Positions 18,201 to 26,591 of a stretch of 64,000 nucleotides of DNA are shown here, piece after piece. The notes beneath the pieces are model-generated. The model was not told the DNA's origin, searched no databases, and worked only from the letters and a program-made list of their open reading frames with translations. The translations under genes and the position numbers were made by a program. Each line of letters begins with the position of its first letter. The stretch's first letter is position 1. Source of the stretch: an uncultured Clostridia bacterium (GTDB taxonomy: Bacteria; Bacillota; Clostridia; Oscillospirales; CAG-382); assembly GCA_947628695.1 (NCBI GenBank), contig CANRAV010000010.1, positions 1-64,000 on the forward strand, in the 5' to 3' direction.

Positions 18201-18468
18201 CTTAAAAGCGCAAGGCATAAGGACGCATGCGCTTAGGAAGATAAGCGAGGGCACGGAGGAGATACTTGACTCCATCAGGCAGGGGCACATTGCCTACGTC
18301 ATAAGCACCCGCGACATAGAGCGGGACGATCAAACGGACGACGGCAGGAAGATTCGCCAATGCGCTACGGAGAACAATGTGACCATTTTCACAGCGCTTG
18401 ACACGGTTCGCGTGCTTCTCGACGTGCTTGAGGAGACAACGCTTACAATTTCCACAATTGACGCTTGA
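15295..18468 (+). CDS. carB: Carbamoyl-phosphate synthase large subunit
   Basis: This is a full-length 1057-aa protein with two ATP-grasp halves. The first begins [20 protein letters not shown] and the second [20 protein letters not shown]. A C-terminal MGS-like allosteric domain covers about 930-1057. It makes carbamoyl phosphate from ammonia, bicarbonate and two ATP. The ammonia normally comes from the glutaminase subunit CarA, whose gene is not in this window and not beside carB. Start ATG at 15295 follows AAGAGGT. The gene lies between pyrC and pyrK, so its product feeds pyrimidine synthesis. Arginine synthesis may use the same or another enzyme. Confidence 0.95.
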   Translation: [1057 protein letters not shown]

Positions 18469-18479
18469 CGGTGAAAGAT

Positions 18480-19214
18480 ATGAAGCAGTCGTTTTTTGAG
18501 ATAAGGGAAAACGTAAAGCTTGCAGACGGCGTGTACAGGATGAAGCTTGAAGGCGACACCTCCGCAATAACCGCAAGCGGACAGTTTGTAAACATAAAGC
18601 TTGACGGGCTGTTTTTGAGAAGGCCCATTTCCGTTTGCGACGTTGAAGGCGATATACTTACACTGATTTACAAGGTCGTCGGCAAAGGGACTGCGCAAAT
18701 GGCCGCAATGCAAAGCGGTAAGCTTGACCTTCTCACAGGGCTAGGCAACGGCTATGACACAAGCACTTCCGGAAGTAAGCCGCTGCTTATAGGCGGCGGC
18801 GTGGGCGTACCCCCCTTGTACATGCTTGCAAAAAAACTGCTTGCGGAGGGGAAAAGCCCGCACGCTGTGCTTGGCTTCAACACGAAAAGCGAGGTGTTTT
18901 ATGCTAAAGAGTTTGCCTCTCTCGGTGCGGGCGTTACGATTGCAACCGTTGACGGCAGCTTTGGCGTGAAGGGCTATGTTACCGATGCACTTTCCGGCCT
19001 TGATTACACATACTTCTACACCTGCGGGCCGGAGCCTATGCTTAAAGCGGTCTACAATGCAGCGTCTACAAGCGGGCAGTTCAGCTTTGAGGAGAGGATG
19101 GGCTGCGGATTTGGCGCCTGCATGGGCTGCTCCTGCCAAACGGTCACCGGATACAAGCGCATATGCAGGGACGGTCCGGTGCTTTTTAAGGAGGAAATAC
19201 TGTGGCGGAAATGA
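18480..19214 (+). CDS. pyrK: Dihydroorotate dehydrogenase electron-transfer subunit
   Basis: This 244-aa protein is a ferredoxin-reductase-type flavoprotein. The FAD-binding RRPISVCDVE and the nucleotide-binding IGGGVGVPPLYMLAKKL are present. The C-terminal [2Fe-2S] motif CGFGACMGCSC is followed by a distal Cys. PyrK passes electrons from PyrD's FMN to NAD+. The start is uncertain. ATG 18480 has a weak GGTG site six bases upstream, and in-frame GTG 18471 or TTG 18465 are alternatives that overlap carB's stop. It overlaps pyrD by 13 nt, so the two subunits are probably made by coupled translation. Confidence 0.92.
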   Translation: MKQSFFEIRENVKLADGVYRMKLEGDTSAITASGQFVNIKLDGLFLRRPISVCDVEGDILTLIYKVVGKGTAQMAAMQSGKLDLLTGLGNGYDTSTSGSKPLLIGGGVGVPPLYMLAKKLLAEGKSPHAVLGFNTKSEVFYAKEFASLGAGVTIATVDGSFGVKGYVTDALSGLDYTYFYTCGPEPMLKAVYNAASTSGQFSFEERMGCGFGACMGCSCQTVTGYKRICRDGPVLFKEEILWRK

Positions 19215-20113
19215 AGGTAAACCTTTGCGGCATAGAGCTTGACAACCCCGTAATTCCCGCAAGCGGAACCTTCGGCTACGGGTGGGAGTTTGCCGAGCTT
19301 TACGACATAAATATCCTCGGAACCTTTTCCTTTAAGGGCACTACGGCGGCTGCGCGCTTCGGCAACCCTACACCGAGAATTGCGGAATGCACCTCCGGCA
19401 TGATAAACGCCGTCGGCCTTCAAAATCCGGGTGTCGACAGGGTCATCGATACAGAGCTTCCAAAGCTTGAAAAGTGCTTTCACAAAAAGGTCATGGCAAA
19501 CGTAAGCGGCTTTTCCGCCGAAGATTACGCGTATACCTGTTCAAGGCTTGACAAGTGCGATATCGTCGGCTGGCTTGAGGTAAACGTAAGCTGTCCCAAT
19601 GTGCACGGCGGGGGGATGAGCTTCGGCACAGACCCCAAGGCTGCCGCGACTGTTACAAAGGCCGTAAAGGCTGTAACAAAAAAGCCGGTTATTGTAAAGC
19701 TTTCCCCGAACGTGACGGACATTGCGGAAATAGCAAAGTCCTGCGAGGCAGCAGGTGCAGACGGCATAAGCCTTATAAACACGCTCTTGGGGATGCGCAT
19801 AGATCTAAAAAAAAGGCGTCCCGTGATAGCCAACAAAATGGGCGGCTTTTCCGGCAGCGCGATTTTCCCCGTGGCTTTGCGCATGGTTTACCAGGTTGCG
19901 GGTGCTGTTTCCGTCCCCGTCGTGGGCATAGGCGGCGTTTCAAGCGCAGAGGACGTTTTGGAAATGATGCTTGCGGGTGCAACAGCCGTCGAAGTGGGGG
20001 CTGCCAATCTCGTAAACCCATACGCCTGCAGGGACATAATCGAAGAGCTTCCGAATGCAATGGAAAAATACGGCATTAAAAGCCTTAGCGAAATAATAGG
20101 AGGTGCGCTTTAA
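19202..20113 (+). CDS. pyrD: Dihydroorotate dehydrogenase, catalytic subunit (class 1B)
   Basis: This 303-aa protein is an FMN-binding TIM barrel. The N-terminus reads NPVIPASGTFGYG, and NVSCPNVHGGG and KLSPNVTDI are class 1B signatures. The catalytic Cys lies in the VSCPN segment. FMN-phosphate contacts are in GIGGVSSAEDV. With PyrK it oxidises dihydroorotate to orotate, using NAD+. The start is GTG at 19202, eight bases after AAGGAGG, inside the end of pyrK. Confidence 0.95.
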   Translation: MAEMKVNLCGIELDNPVIPASGTFGYGWEFAELYDINILGTFSFKGTTAAARFGNPTPRIAECTSGMINAVGLQNPGVDRVIDTELPKLEKCFHKKVMANVSGFSAEDYAYTCSRLDKCDIVGWLEVNVSCPNVHGGGMSFGTDPKAAATVTKAVKAVTKKPVIVKLSPNVTDIAEIAKSCEAAGADGISLINTLLGMRIDLKKRRPVIANKMGGFSGSAIFPVALRMVYQVAGAVSVPVVGIGGVSSAEDVLEMMLAGATAVEVGAANLVNPYACRDIIEELPNAMEKYGIKSLSEIIGGAL

Positions 20114-20811
20114 TGGGAAAAGACGTAATAGTCGCCTGCGATTTCAGCAGCGAAAAGCAGACCCTTGAATTCCTCGACAAATTTAAGGGAAGGAAGCCGT
20201 TTGTAAAAATAGGCATGGAGCTGTTTTATTCGGCAGGTCCCGGGATAGTTCGCGAGATAAAGAAGCGGGGACACCGCATTTTTCTCGACCTTAAGCTGCA
20301 CGACATTCCAAACACCGTCAAAAAGGCGATGGCAGTTCTTTCGGGGTTGGACGTCGACATCTGCAACCTTCACGCAGCGGGCACTGTGCGCATGATGCAG
20401 GCCGCGCTTGAGGGGCTTACAAGGGCGGACGGAACAAGGCCGCTGCTTATTGCCGTTACCCAGCTTACGTCCACCGACGAGGAAAGCCTGAAGGAAGAGC
20501 TGCTTGTAGACAGACCGATGGACGAGGTCGTAATGCACTATGCGTTAAGCGCAAAGAAGGCGGGGCTTGACGGCGTTGTTTGCTCGCCGCTTGAGGCGGG
20601 CAAGGTCCACTCTGTATGCGGAAGCGGGTTTTTGACGGTAACGCCCGGTGTTCGCTTTGCGGACGGGGACGCGGGTGATCAAAAGCGCGTAACCACACCG
20701 GCGCAGGCGAAGGAAAACGGTTCGGATTACATAGTCGTCGGCAGGCCTATAACTGCGGCCGAAGACCCCGTAGCTGCGTACGAACGCTGCGTAAAAGATT
20801 TTGTCGACTGA
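20113..20811 (+). CDS. pyrF: Orotidine 5-phosphate decarboxylase
   Basis: This is a 232-aa TIM-barrel enzyme. FLDLKLHDIPNTV carries the conserved Asp-x-Lys-x-x-Asp catalytic array. TPGVRFADGDAGDQKRVTTP and the phosphate-binding VVGRPIT complete the family pattern. It removes CO2 from OMP to give UMP. ATG overlaps the pyrD stop (TAATG), so translation is coupled. In pathway order it acts after PyrE, which is the next gene. Confidence 0.95.
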   Translation: MGKDVIVACDFSSEKQTLEFLDKFKGRKPFVKIGMELFYSAGPGIVREIKKRGHRIFLDLKLHDIPNTVKKAMAVLSGLDVDICNLHAAGTVRMMQAALEGLTRADGTRPLLIAVTQLTSTDEESLKEELLVDRPMDEVVMHYALSAKKAGLDGVVCSPLEAGKVHSVCGSGFLTVTPGVRFADGDAGDQKRVTTPAQAKENGSDYIVVGRPITAAEDPVAAYERCVKDFVD

Positions 20812-20827
20812 TAAGGAGGTTTGAATT

Positions 20828-21469
20828 TTGGAAAAACTGATTGCAAAAGATCTTCTTTCTATCGGTGCGGTGTTTTTCCGCCCGGACAAGCCCTTTATAT
20901 GGGCAAGCGGGATAAAAAGCCCGGTTTACTGCGACAACAGGCTTACTCTTACCGCGCCTTCCGTGAGAGGCGACGTGGAGAACGGACTTGCGGAAAACAT
21001 AAGACGGCATTACCCGCAGGCAGAGGTTTTGATGGGGACGTCCACCGCCGGGATAGCGCATGCGGCGATAACGGCGCACATTATGGGGCTGCCCATGGGC
21101 TACGTGCGCTCCGGCGCCAAAGACCACGGCAGGCAGAACCGGATAGAGGGGAAGCTTGAAAAGGGGCAGAAGGTCGTCGTGGTTGAAGACCTTATCTCCA
21201 CCGGAGGGAGCGTTTTGGAGGTTGTAGACGCCCTGCGTGAAGCCGGTGCGGAGGTTCTCGGCGTAGTAAGCATATTTACATACGGCATGAAAAAAGGCCT
21301 TCAAAGGCTTGCGGAGGCAAACGTTAAAAACGTGTCTCTTACAAATTTCGGCGTTGTCGCACAGGTGGCAGCCGACGAGGGGTATATAAAGCCGGAGGAC
21401 GTAAAAAGGCTTTTGGCGTTCAGGGACAATCCTTCCGACGAAAGCTGGATAGGAACGGAGGCGTTATAA
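20828..21469 (+). CDS. pyrE: Orotate phosphoribosyltransferase
   Basis: This 213-aa type I phosphoribosyltransferase has the PRPP-binding loop VVVVEDLISTGGSVLEVV (about 118-135). The flexible loop region RSGAKDHGRQNRIEG holds the catalytic Lys/His. It joins orotate to PRPP to give OMP. The start is TTG at 20828, after AAGGAGGT with the usual spacing. No better ATG is in frame. It lies between pyrF and pyrB in the pyrimidine operon. Confidence 0.94.
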   Translation: MEKLIAKDLLSIGAVFFRPDKPFIWASGIKSPVYCDNRLTLTAPSVRGDVENGLAENIRRHYPQAEVLMGTSTAGIAHAAITAHIMGLPMGYVRSGAKDHGRQNRIEGKLEKGQKVVVVEDLISTGGSVLEVVDALREAGAEVLGVVSIFTYGMKKGLQRLAEANVKNVSLTNFGVVAQVAADEGYIKPEDVKRLLAFRDNPSDESWIGTEAL

Positions 21470-21472
21470 GCC

Positions 21473-22393
21473 GTGAGAAGCCTTATTGATATACTCGATT
21501 TGTCAACGGAGGAGATCGATTCTCTGATTCATACAGCCATTGACATAATCAATTATCCCGAAAAGTACAGCAATATGTGTCGGGGCAAGAAGCTTGCGAC
21601 CTTGTTTTTCGAGCCTTCAACAAGAACCCGCCTAAGCTTTGAGGCGGCTATGTACGAGCTTGGCGGCAATGTTATAGGCTTTTCGGAGGCAAACAGCTCC
21701 TCATCTGCAAAAGGGGAAAGCGTTGCAGACACCGCAAAAACCGTCAGCTGCTATGCAGACATTATAGCTATGCGTCACCCCAAGGAGGGCGCGCCGCTTG
21801 TCGCCTCCAAAAACGCGACAATACCGGTTATAAACGCAGGTGACGGCGGGCACAACCACCCGACGCAGACGCTTGCGGACCTTCTTACCGTTTACCGCGA
21901 AAAGGGCGGCTTCGGCGGATTTACCGTCGGCTTCTGCGGCGACTTGAAGTTCGGCAGAACGGTGCATTCGCTTATAAACGCCCTCTCCCGCTACAAGGAC
22001 ATAAACGTCGTTCTCATCTCGCCGGAGGAGCTTATGCTGCCCGGATATGTAAAGACGGACGTGCTTTTGAAAAACGGCATTCCCTTTGAAGAGACGACGG
22101 ACCTTGAGGCGGCTATGCCAAAGCTTGACATACTTTATATGACAAGGGTTCAAAGGGAGCGTTTCTTCAACGAAGAGGATTATTTGCGGCTTAAGGACAG
22201 CTATATTCTGACACCGGATAAATTGAAGGACGCAAAGGACGACCTTTGCATAATGCACCCTCTGCCCCGCGTCAACGAGATAAGCGTTGCCATTGACAGC
22301 GACCCGAGAGCCTGCTATTTCAAGCAGGTGTTAAACGGCAAATACATGCGCATGGCGCTTATTTTAATGCTTTTGAAGGAGGCGGGGAAGTGA
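21473..22393 (+). CDS. pyrB: Aspartate carbamoyltransferase, catalytic subunit
   Basis: This 306-aa protein has the carbamoyl-phosphate site [16 protein letters not shown] (about 44-59). [11 protein letters not shown] and the PLPRVNEIS motif near the C-terminus are also present. It joins carbamoyl phosphate and aspartate, the committed step of the pathway. The start is GTG at 21473, 3 nt after pyrE. The following gene encodes the regulatory chain PyrI, so an allosteric PyrB/PyrI complex like that of enteric bacteria is expected. Confidence 0.95.
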   Translation: MRSLIDILDLSTEEIDSLIHTAIDIINYPEKYSNMCRGKKLATLFFEPSTRTRLSFEAAMYELGGNVIGFSEANSSSSAKGESVADTAKTVSCYADIIAMRHPKEGAPLVASKNATIPVINAGDGGHNHPTQTLADLLTVYREKGGFGGFTVGFCGDLKFGRTVHSLINALSRYKDINVVLISPEELMLPGYVKTDVLLKNGIPFEETTDLEAAMPKLDILYMTRVQRERFFNEEDYLRLKDSYILTPDKLKDAKDDLCIMHPLPRVNEISVAIDSDPRACYFKQVLNGKYMRMALILMLLKEAGK

Positions 22394-22806
22394 ATATAGA
22401 CTCCATTACGAACGGCGTCGTTATCGACCACATTACAGCCGGCAGGGGCATGAAGCTTTACGAGCTTTTAAAGCTTGACGGGCTGGACTGCTGCGTTGCG
22501 ATAATAAAGAACGTTCAGAGCAAAAAAATGGGAAAGAAGGATATTATAAAGATCGACGCTTTAATTCCCATAAGCTTTGACGTTGTCGGCTATGTCGACC
22601 CGGGCGCTACCGTAAACATCATAAAAAACGGCGTCCTTGCCGACAAAAAAACTATAGAAATGCCGCTTACTCTTACCAACGTTATAAAATGCAAAAATCC
22701 GCGCTGCATCACGTCAGTAGAGCAGGAGCTTGACCACGTGTTTAAGCTTTCGAACGGCGAAAACAACGTTTACCGCTGTATCTACTGCGAGTCGGAAGCA
22801 AATTAA
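22390..22806 (+). CDS. pyrI: Aspartate carbamoyltransferase, regulatory subunit
   Basis: This 138-aa protein has an N-terminal nucleotide-binding domain that begins [20 protein letters not shown]. The C-terminal zinc domain has four cysteines in the pattern CKNPRC (about 97-102) and CIYC (about 133-136). PyrI binds CTP or ATP and tunes PyrB. The GTG start overlaps the pyrB stop by 4 nt, giving tight translational coupling. It is the last gene of the pyrimidine operon. I see no terminator between it and the purine promoter, so some read-through is possible. Confidence 0.94.
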   Translation: MNIDSITNGVVIDHITAGRGMKLYELLKLDGLDCCVAIIKNVQSKKMGKKDIIKIDALIPISFDVVGYVDPGATVNIIKNGVLADKKTIEMPLTLTNVIKCKNPRCITSVEQELDHVFKLSNGENNVYRCIYCESEAN

Positions 22807-22828
22807 CACAAAACAGCAAATTCGTGCC

Positions 22829-22857
22829 TTGACACATTTATACACAAGTGGTATAAT
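22829..22857 (+). promoter_or_regulatory. Promoter of the purine operon
   Basis: TTGACA (22829-22834) and TATAAT (22852-22857) form a consensus pair with 17 bp between them. Transcription should start at about 22864, just before the riboswitch. Confidence 0.88.
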
Positions 22858-22871
22858 AAAACCGAATATAT

Positions 22872-22953
22872 GGTTCTTTGCTACTGACGGATTAAGTGGA
22901 GTACCACAGAGGAACAGAGAACCGCAGAAAATTATTAGGCCGACCGTCTGGGC
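22872..22953 (+). promoter_or_regulatory. ZTP (pfl) riboswitch
   Basis: The leader matches the pfl/ZTP aptamer. P1 pairs GGTTCT (22872-22877) with AGAACC (22918-22923). Inside are ACTGACGG and the hairpin GTGG-AGTA-CCAC followed by AGAGGAAC. The strongly conserved 3-prime element GGCCGACCGTCTGGGCA lies at 22938-22954. Riboswitches of this class sense ZMP/ZTP, which accumulates when 10-formyl-tetrahydrofolate is short, and switch on purine and one-carbon genes. The operon below encodes exactly such genes. Confidence 0.9.
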
Positions 22954-22994
22954 ACACTTCTATTTTTTATAGCAGTGTGTCCGTTTGCGTTTTT
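22950..22994 (+). terminator. Riboswitch-controlled terminator
   Basis: GGGCACACT (22950-22958) pairs with AGTGTGTCC (22974-22982). An inner CTAT/ATAG pair and the T-rich tail GTTTGCGTTTTT follow. The left arm overlaps the last conserved bases of the aptamer, so ligand binding would block terminator formation and allow transcription of purE onward. The tail ends against the purE ribosome-binding site, so an effect on translation is also possible. Confidence 0.8.
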
Positions 22995-23004
22995 CGGAGG
23001 ATTT

Positions 23005-23496
23005 ATGAAAAAAGTCGGAATTGTCATGGGAAGCGAAAGCGACCTTCCCATTGTAGAAAAAGCCATAAAGGTTTTAAAGAAGCTGGAGATACCCTTTGAG
23101 GTGCATGTATATTCGGCTCACCGCACGCCGGAGCAGGCGCGTGCCTTTGCATTAAACGCCCGCGCAAACGGGTTTGCGGCAATAATTGCGGCTGCGGGCA
23201 TGGCTGCGCATTTGGCGGGCGCTTTGGCTGCAAACACCACGCTTCCCGTCATAGGCATACCGTGTGCGGGGTCTAACCTTGACGGGCTGGACGCTCTGCT
23301 TTCGACCGTGCAGATGCCGTCCGGCATCCCGGTTGCGGCCGTTGCGGTAAACGGAGGGGCCAACGCCGCTCTCCTTGCCGCACAGATAATTGCGGTGGAG
23401 GACGCATCCCTTGCCGCCCGCCTTGACGGCAGAAGAAGGGAAGAGGCCGGGAAGGTTCTCTTGAAGGACGCTTCTCTTACAGAACAATACAAATAA
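23005..23496 (+). CDS. purE: N5-carboxyaminoimidazole ribonucleotide mutase
   Basis: This is a 163-aa protein. The N-terminus VGIVMGSESDLPIVEKA is the PurE phosphate-binding signature, and VYSAHRTPEQ holds the active-site His. GMAAHLAGALAANTTLPVIG is also typical. It moves the carboxylate of N5-CAIR to carbon 4 in purine synthesis. PurK, its usual partner, is not in this window, nor are purC and purB. ATG 23005 follows TCGGAGGA at the end of the riboswitch leader. It heads an eleven-gene operon. Confidence 0.94.
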   Translation: MKKVGIVMGSESDLPIVEKAIKVLKKLEIPFEVHVYSAHRTPEQARAFALNARANGFAAIIAAAGMAAHLAGALAANTTLPVIGIPCAGSNLDGLDALLSTVQMPSGIPVAAVAVNGGANAALLAAQIIAVEDASLAARLDGRRREEAGKVLLKDASLTEQYK

Positions 23497-23515
23497 AAAT
23501 ACCGGAGGATATTAC

Positions 23516-24940
23516 ATGGGCGGTTTTTTCGGTGTCGCCGCGAGGGGCGACGCCATTGAGGACGTTTTTTTCGGGACGGACTATCATTCCCACCTCGGCA
23601 CGCGCAGGGGCGGTATGGCGGCTTACGACAAAGAGATAGGGCTGCAAAGGGAGATACACAATATTCAAAACTCGCCGTTCCGCACGAAGTTTGAGCACGT
23701 CTTTGACGAAATGAAGGGCACCTCGGCCATAGGCATAATCAGCGACTACGACCCGCAGCCGCTGCTTATACGGTCAAACCTCGGCACCTATTCGATATGT
23801 ACGATAGGCGTCGTAAACAACGCGACAAGCCTTATAAAGCACTTTTTGTCATACAGCGGCGGGCATTTTGACGCCATGACCGGCGGCAACGTCAACGGGA
23901 CAGAGCTTGTCGCGGCCCTTATAAACCAGAAAAGCAATTTTGTGGACGGCATAAAATTTGCGCAGAAAGAGATAGACGGCACAGCGTCAATTCTCATACT
24001 CAAAGACGACGGTTCGATTATTGCGGCAAGAGACAAGCTGGGAAGGCTGCCCGTTGTCGTAGGCAAGGGCGAGGACGGGTACTGCGTGTCGTTCGAGTCA
24101 TTTGCATACCGCAAGCTCGGCTATGAGGACTACATGGAATTGGGGCCCGGCGAGATAGTGCAGATAACTGCCGACGGCGTAACACAGCTTGCCGGTCCCG
24201 GTGACAAGATGCGAATCTGCTCTTTCCTGTGGAGCTATTACGGGTATCCCACCTCCGGCTACGAGGGCGTAAACGTAGAGATGATGAGATACCGCAACGG
24301 CAAAATCATGGCGAGAAGCGACATGGAACGCGGCAAAAGCGAGGGCGTGGATTACGTAAGCGGCGTACCGGATTCGGGCACACCGCACGCAATAGGCTAC
24401 GCAAACGAAAGCGGCATACCGTTCGCACGTCCATTTATAAAGTACACGCCTACCTGGTCGAGAAGCTTTATGCCGACCAAGCAAAACGAGCGCAACAAGG
24501 TCGCAAAGATGAAGCAAATCCCCGTGCACGACCTAATTAAGGGCAAGAGCCTGCTTTTTGTAGACGATTCGATAGTCAGAGGGACACAGCTTAAAGAGAC
24601 GGTGGAGTTTCTTTACGAAAACGGCGCAAAGGAGGTTCACATGCGCTCCGCCTGCCCGCCAATAATGTTCGGCTGCAAGTACCTTAACTTTTCGCGCTCT
24701 ACCGGCGTGATGGAGCTTATAGGCCGGCGCGTTATAATGGAGCTTGAGGGCGAGGAAGGCTTCGACTACATTGACGAATACGCCGATTCTTCTACCGAGC
24801 GCGGGAAGAGGTTCAGGGAAACCATATGCAGGCAGCTGCATCTCGCGTCGCTGGAGTATCAGTCGCTTGACGGGGTGATAGAGGCAATAGGCCTTGACCC
24901 GTGCAAGCTTTGCACATACTGCTGGAACGGAAAGGAATAA
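23516..24940 (+). CDS. purF: Amidophosphoribosyltransferase-like protein without N-terminal Cys
   Basis: This is a 474-aa protein with an Ntn-hydrolase glutaminase-like half and a phosphoribosyltransferase half. The PRPP loop [18 protein letters not shown] lies at 346-363. Cysteines likely to hold a [4Fe-4S] cluster are present in RICSF, near 380-387 and in CKLCTYC (463-469). Ordinary PurF begins, after processing, with catalytic Cys in a CGVFG-like stretch. This protein begins MGGFFGV after a clear CGGAGGA site, with Gly in the nucleophile position and no upstream extension. It may use free ammonia or another ammonia donor to make phosphoribosylamine. Gene order supports a PurF role. A sequencing error is unlikely because the start context is intact. 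Confidence 0.85.
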   Translation: MGGFFGVAARGDAIEDVFFGTDYHSHLGTRRGGMAAYDKEIGLQREIHNIQNSPFRTKFEHVFDEMKGTSAIGIISDYDPQPLLIRSNLGTYSICTIGVVNNATSLIKHFLSYSGGHFDAMTGGNVNGTELVAALINQKSNFVDGIKFAQKEIDGTASILILKDDGSIIAARDKLGRLPVVVGKGEDGYCVSFESFAYRKLGYEDYMELGPGEIVQITADGVTQLAGPGDKMRICSFLWSYYGYPTSGYEGVNVEMMRYRNGKIMARSDMERGKSEGVDYVSGVPDSGTPHAIGYANESGIPFARPFIKYTPTWSRSFMPTKQNERNKVAKMKQIPVHDLIKGKSLLFVDDSIVRGTQLKETVEFLYENGAKEVHMRSACPPIMFGCKYLNFSRSTGVMELIGRRVIMELEGEEGFDYIDEYADSSTERGKRFRETICRQLHLASLEYQSLDGVIEAIGLDPCKLCTYCWNGKE

Positions 24941-24942
24941 CT

Positions 24943-25986
24943 ATGAACACACAATCGAAATCCGAAAGCTACGCTGCGGCAGGCGTCGACATCACCGCAG
25001 GATATAAGGCCGTAGAGCTTATGAAGAAGCACATCGCTTCCACCGTAACAAAGGGCGTCTGCTCGGACGTGGGCGGCTTCGGAGGCCTTTTCGAGCTTGA
25101 CCTTGAGGGCATAAAACGCCCTGTTTTGGTCAGCGGTACCGACGGCGTCGGTACGAAGCTTAAAATTGCTTTCCTTATGGACAGGCACGACACCGTCGGA
25201 ATAGACTGTGTGGCAATGTGCGTGAACGATATTATATGCTGCGGAGCAAAGCCTTTGTTCTTCCTTGACTACATCGCCTGCGGCAAAAACGTGCCGGAGA
25301 AGATAGCCGACATTGTAAAGGGCGTGTGCGACGGCTGCCGGCAGTCGGGAGCTGCGCTTATAGGAGGCGAAACGGCGGAAATGCCCGGATTTTACCCGGT
25401 CGACGAGTACGACCTTGCAGGGTACTGCACCGGCGTTGTCGACAAGGAAAAAATAATAGACAACAAACGCATGAAGAAGGGCGACGTTGTAATTGCCCTG
25501 CCTTCCTCCGGCGTGCATTCCAACGGGTTTTCTTTGGTACGCAAGGTCTTTGACGTGGAAAACAAAGACATTAAGTCGCCTGTGGCGGAGCTTGGCGGGA
25601 AGTCGATAGGAGACGCGCTTTTGACTCCAACGAAGATTTACGTCTCCGCTGTTCTCTCTCTGCTTGAAAAGGCTGATGTGAAGGGCATTTCGCACATAAC
25701 CGGCGGCGGGTTTTACGAGAATATACCGCGCAGCGTGCCGGAGGGTCTGTGCGCAAAGATAGAAAAAAGCGCTGTAAGGGTGCTTCCCGTGTTTGACCTT
25801 ATTGCAAAGCAGGGAGGAATATCCGAGCGCGACATGTTCAACACCTTCAACATGGGCGTCGGCATGAGCATAGTTGTTTCGGGGAACGACGCAGACAGGG
25901 CGTTGGAAGACCTTAAAGCGCACGGAGAGGACGCATACATAATAGGCGAGATAACCGAGGCTGAGGACAGAATATGTCTGTGTTAG
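24943..25986 (+). CDS. purM: Phosphoribosylformylglycinamidine cyclo-ligase
   Basis: This 347-aa protein begins [20 protein letters not shown], the family N-terminus. It has [15 protein letters not shown], the ATP-binding [11 protein letters not shown], and [14 protein letters not shown]. It closes FGAM to AIR with ATP, the fifth step of purine synthesis. ATG at 24943 lies 3 nt after the purF stop, with AAAGGA as ribosome-binding site. It overlaps the next, membrane-protein gene by 13 nt, which argues that the latter is a true part of the operon. Confidence 0.95.
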   Translation: MNTQSKSESYAAAGVDITAGYKAVELMKKHIASTVTKGVCSDVGGFGGLFELDLEGIKRPVLVSGTDGVGTKLKIAFLMDRHDTVGIDCVAMCVNDIICCGAKPLFFLDYIACGKNVPEKIADIVKGVCDGCRQSGAALIGGETAEMPGFYPVDEYDLAGYCTGVVDKEKIIDNKRMKKGDVVIALPSSGVHSNGFSLVRKVFDVENKDIKSPVAELGGKSIGDALLTPTKIYVSAVLSLLEKADVKGISHITGGGFYENIPRSVPEGLCAKIEKSAVRVLPVFDLIAKQGGISERDMFNTFNMGVGMSIVVSGNDADRALEDLKAHGEDAYIIGEITEAEDRICLC

Positions 25987-26591
25987 CACGGGTTTTAAGC
26001 GGCGTTTCGGCAGGCATGCTTATCGCCGTCGGCGGAAGCGTCTATCTTGCGTGTGACAACAAATACGTCGGTGCTGTCCTGTTTTCCGTTGCGCTGCTTT
26101 GCATCTGCTTCCGCGGTTACTCGCTTTTCACCGGGAAGGTCGGCTTTATGGCGGAAAAGCACGGCAAGCGGGAGTGGAGCGTGCTTTTGCTTGGCCTTTT
26201 GGGCAACGCCATTGCGGCAATAGGGCTGGGCTTTGCGATACGCTTTGCATTGCCGCAGCTTGGTGACAAGGCGGCCGATATATGCATCGCGAAGCTTGCG
26301 CAGGATACGCTCAGCGCACTTATCCGTGCCCTTTTCTGCGGCGTGCTTATGTACATGGCCGTCGGCATATACAGGGACGGAAAAAGCGTACTCGGTATAC
26401 TTTTCTGCATACCCGTGTTTATCCTAAGCGGGTTCGAGCATTCCGTTGCGGATATGTTCTATTTCGGGGCATCGGCCATAATAAACGCAAGGTCGCTTCT
26501 GTATCTTTTCCTGATTGTTGTCGGTAACGCAGCCGGTGCATTATTTGCGGCCTTCCTTGAAAAATTCGGTAGGGAGAGGACTGAAAAATGA
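25974..26591 (+). CDS. Compact formate/nitrite transporter (FNT) family channel
   Basis: This 205-aa protein has six probable transmembrane helices (about 7-27, 33-53, 68-91, 110-132, 137-155, 172-195). FNT hallmarks are visible. The first helix carries [13 protein letters not shown] (51-55) matches the ELFT-type motif at the helix 2 break, GFEHSVADM (153-161) matches GFEHxxANM at the helix 5 break, and GNAAGA lies in helix 6. FocA-type channels are about 280 aa, so this one is short in loops and termini. It overlaps purM by 13 nt and purN by 4 nt. Formate would feed Fhs in the same operon. The substrate is inferred from context. Confidence 0.75.
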   Translation: MSVLARVLSGVSAGMLIAVGGSVYLACDNKYVGAVLFSVALLCICFRGYSLFTGKVGFMAEKHGKREWSVLLLGLLGNAIAAIGLGFAIRFALPQLGDKAADICIAKLAQDTLSALIRALFCGVLMYMAVGIYRDGKSVLGILFCIPVFILSGFEHSVADMFYFGASAIINARSLLYLFLIVVGNAAGALFAAFLEKFGRERTEK

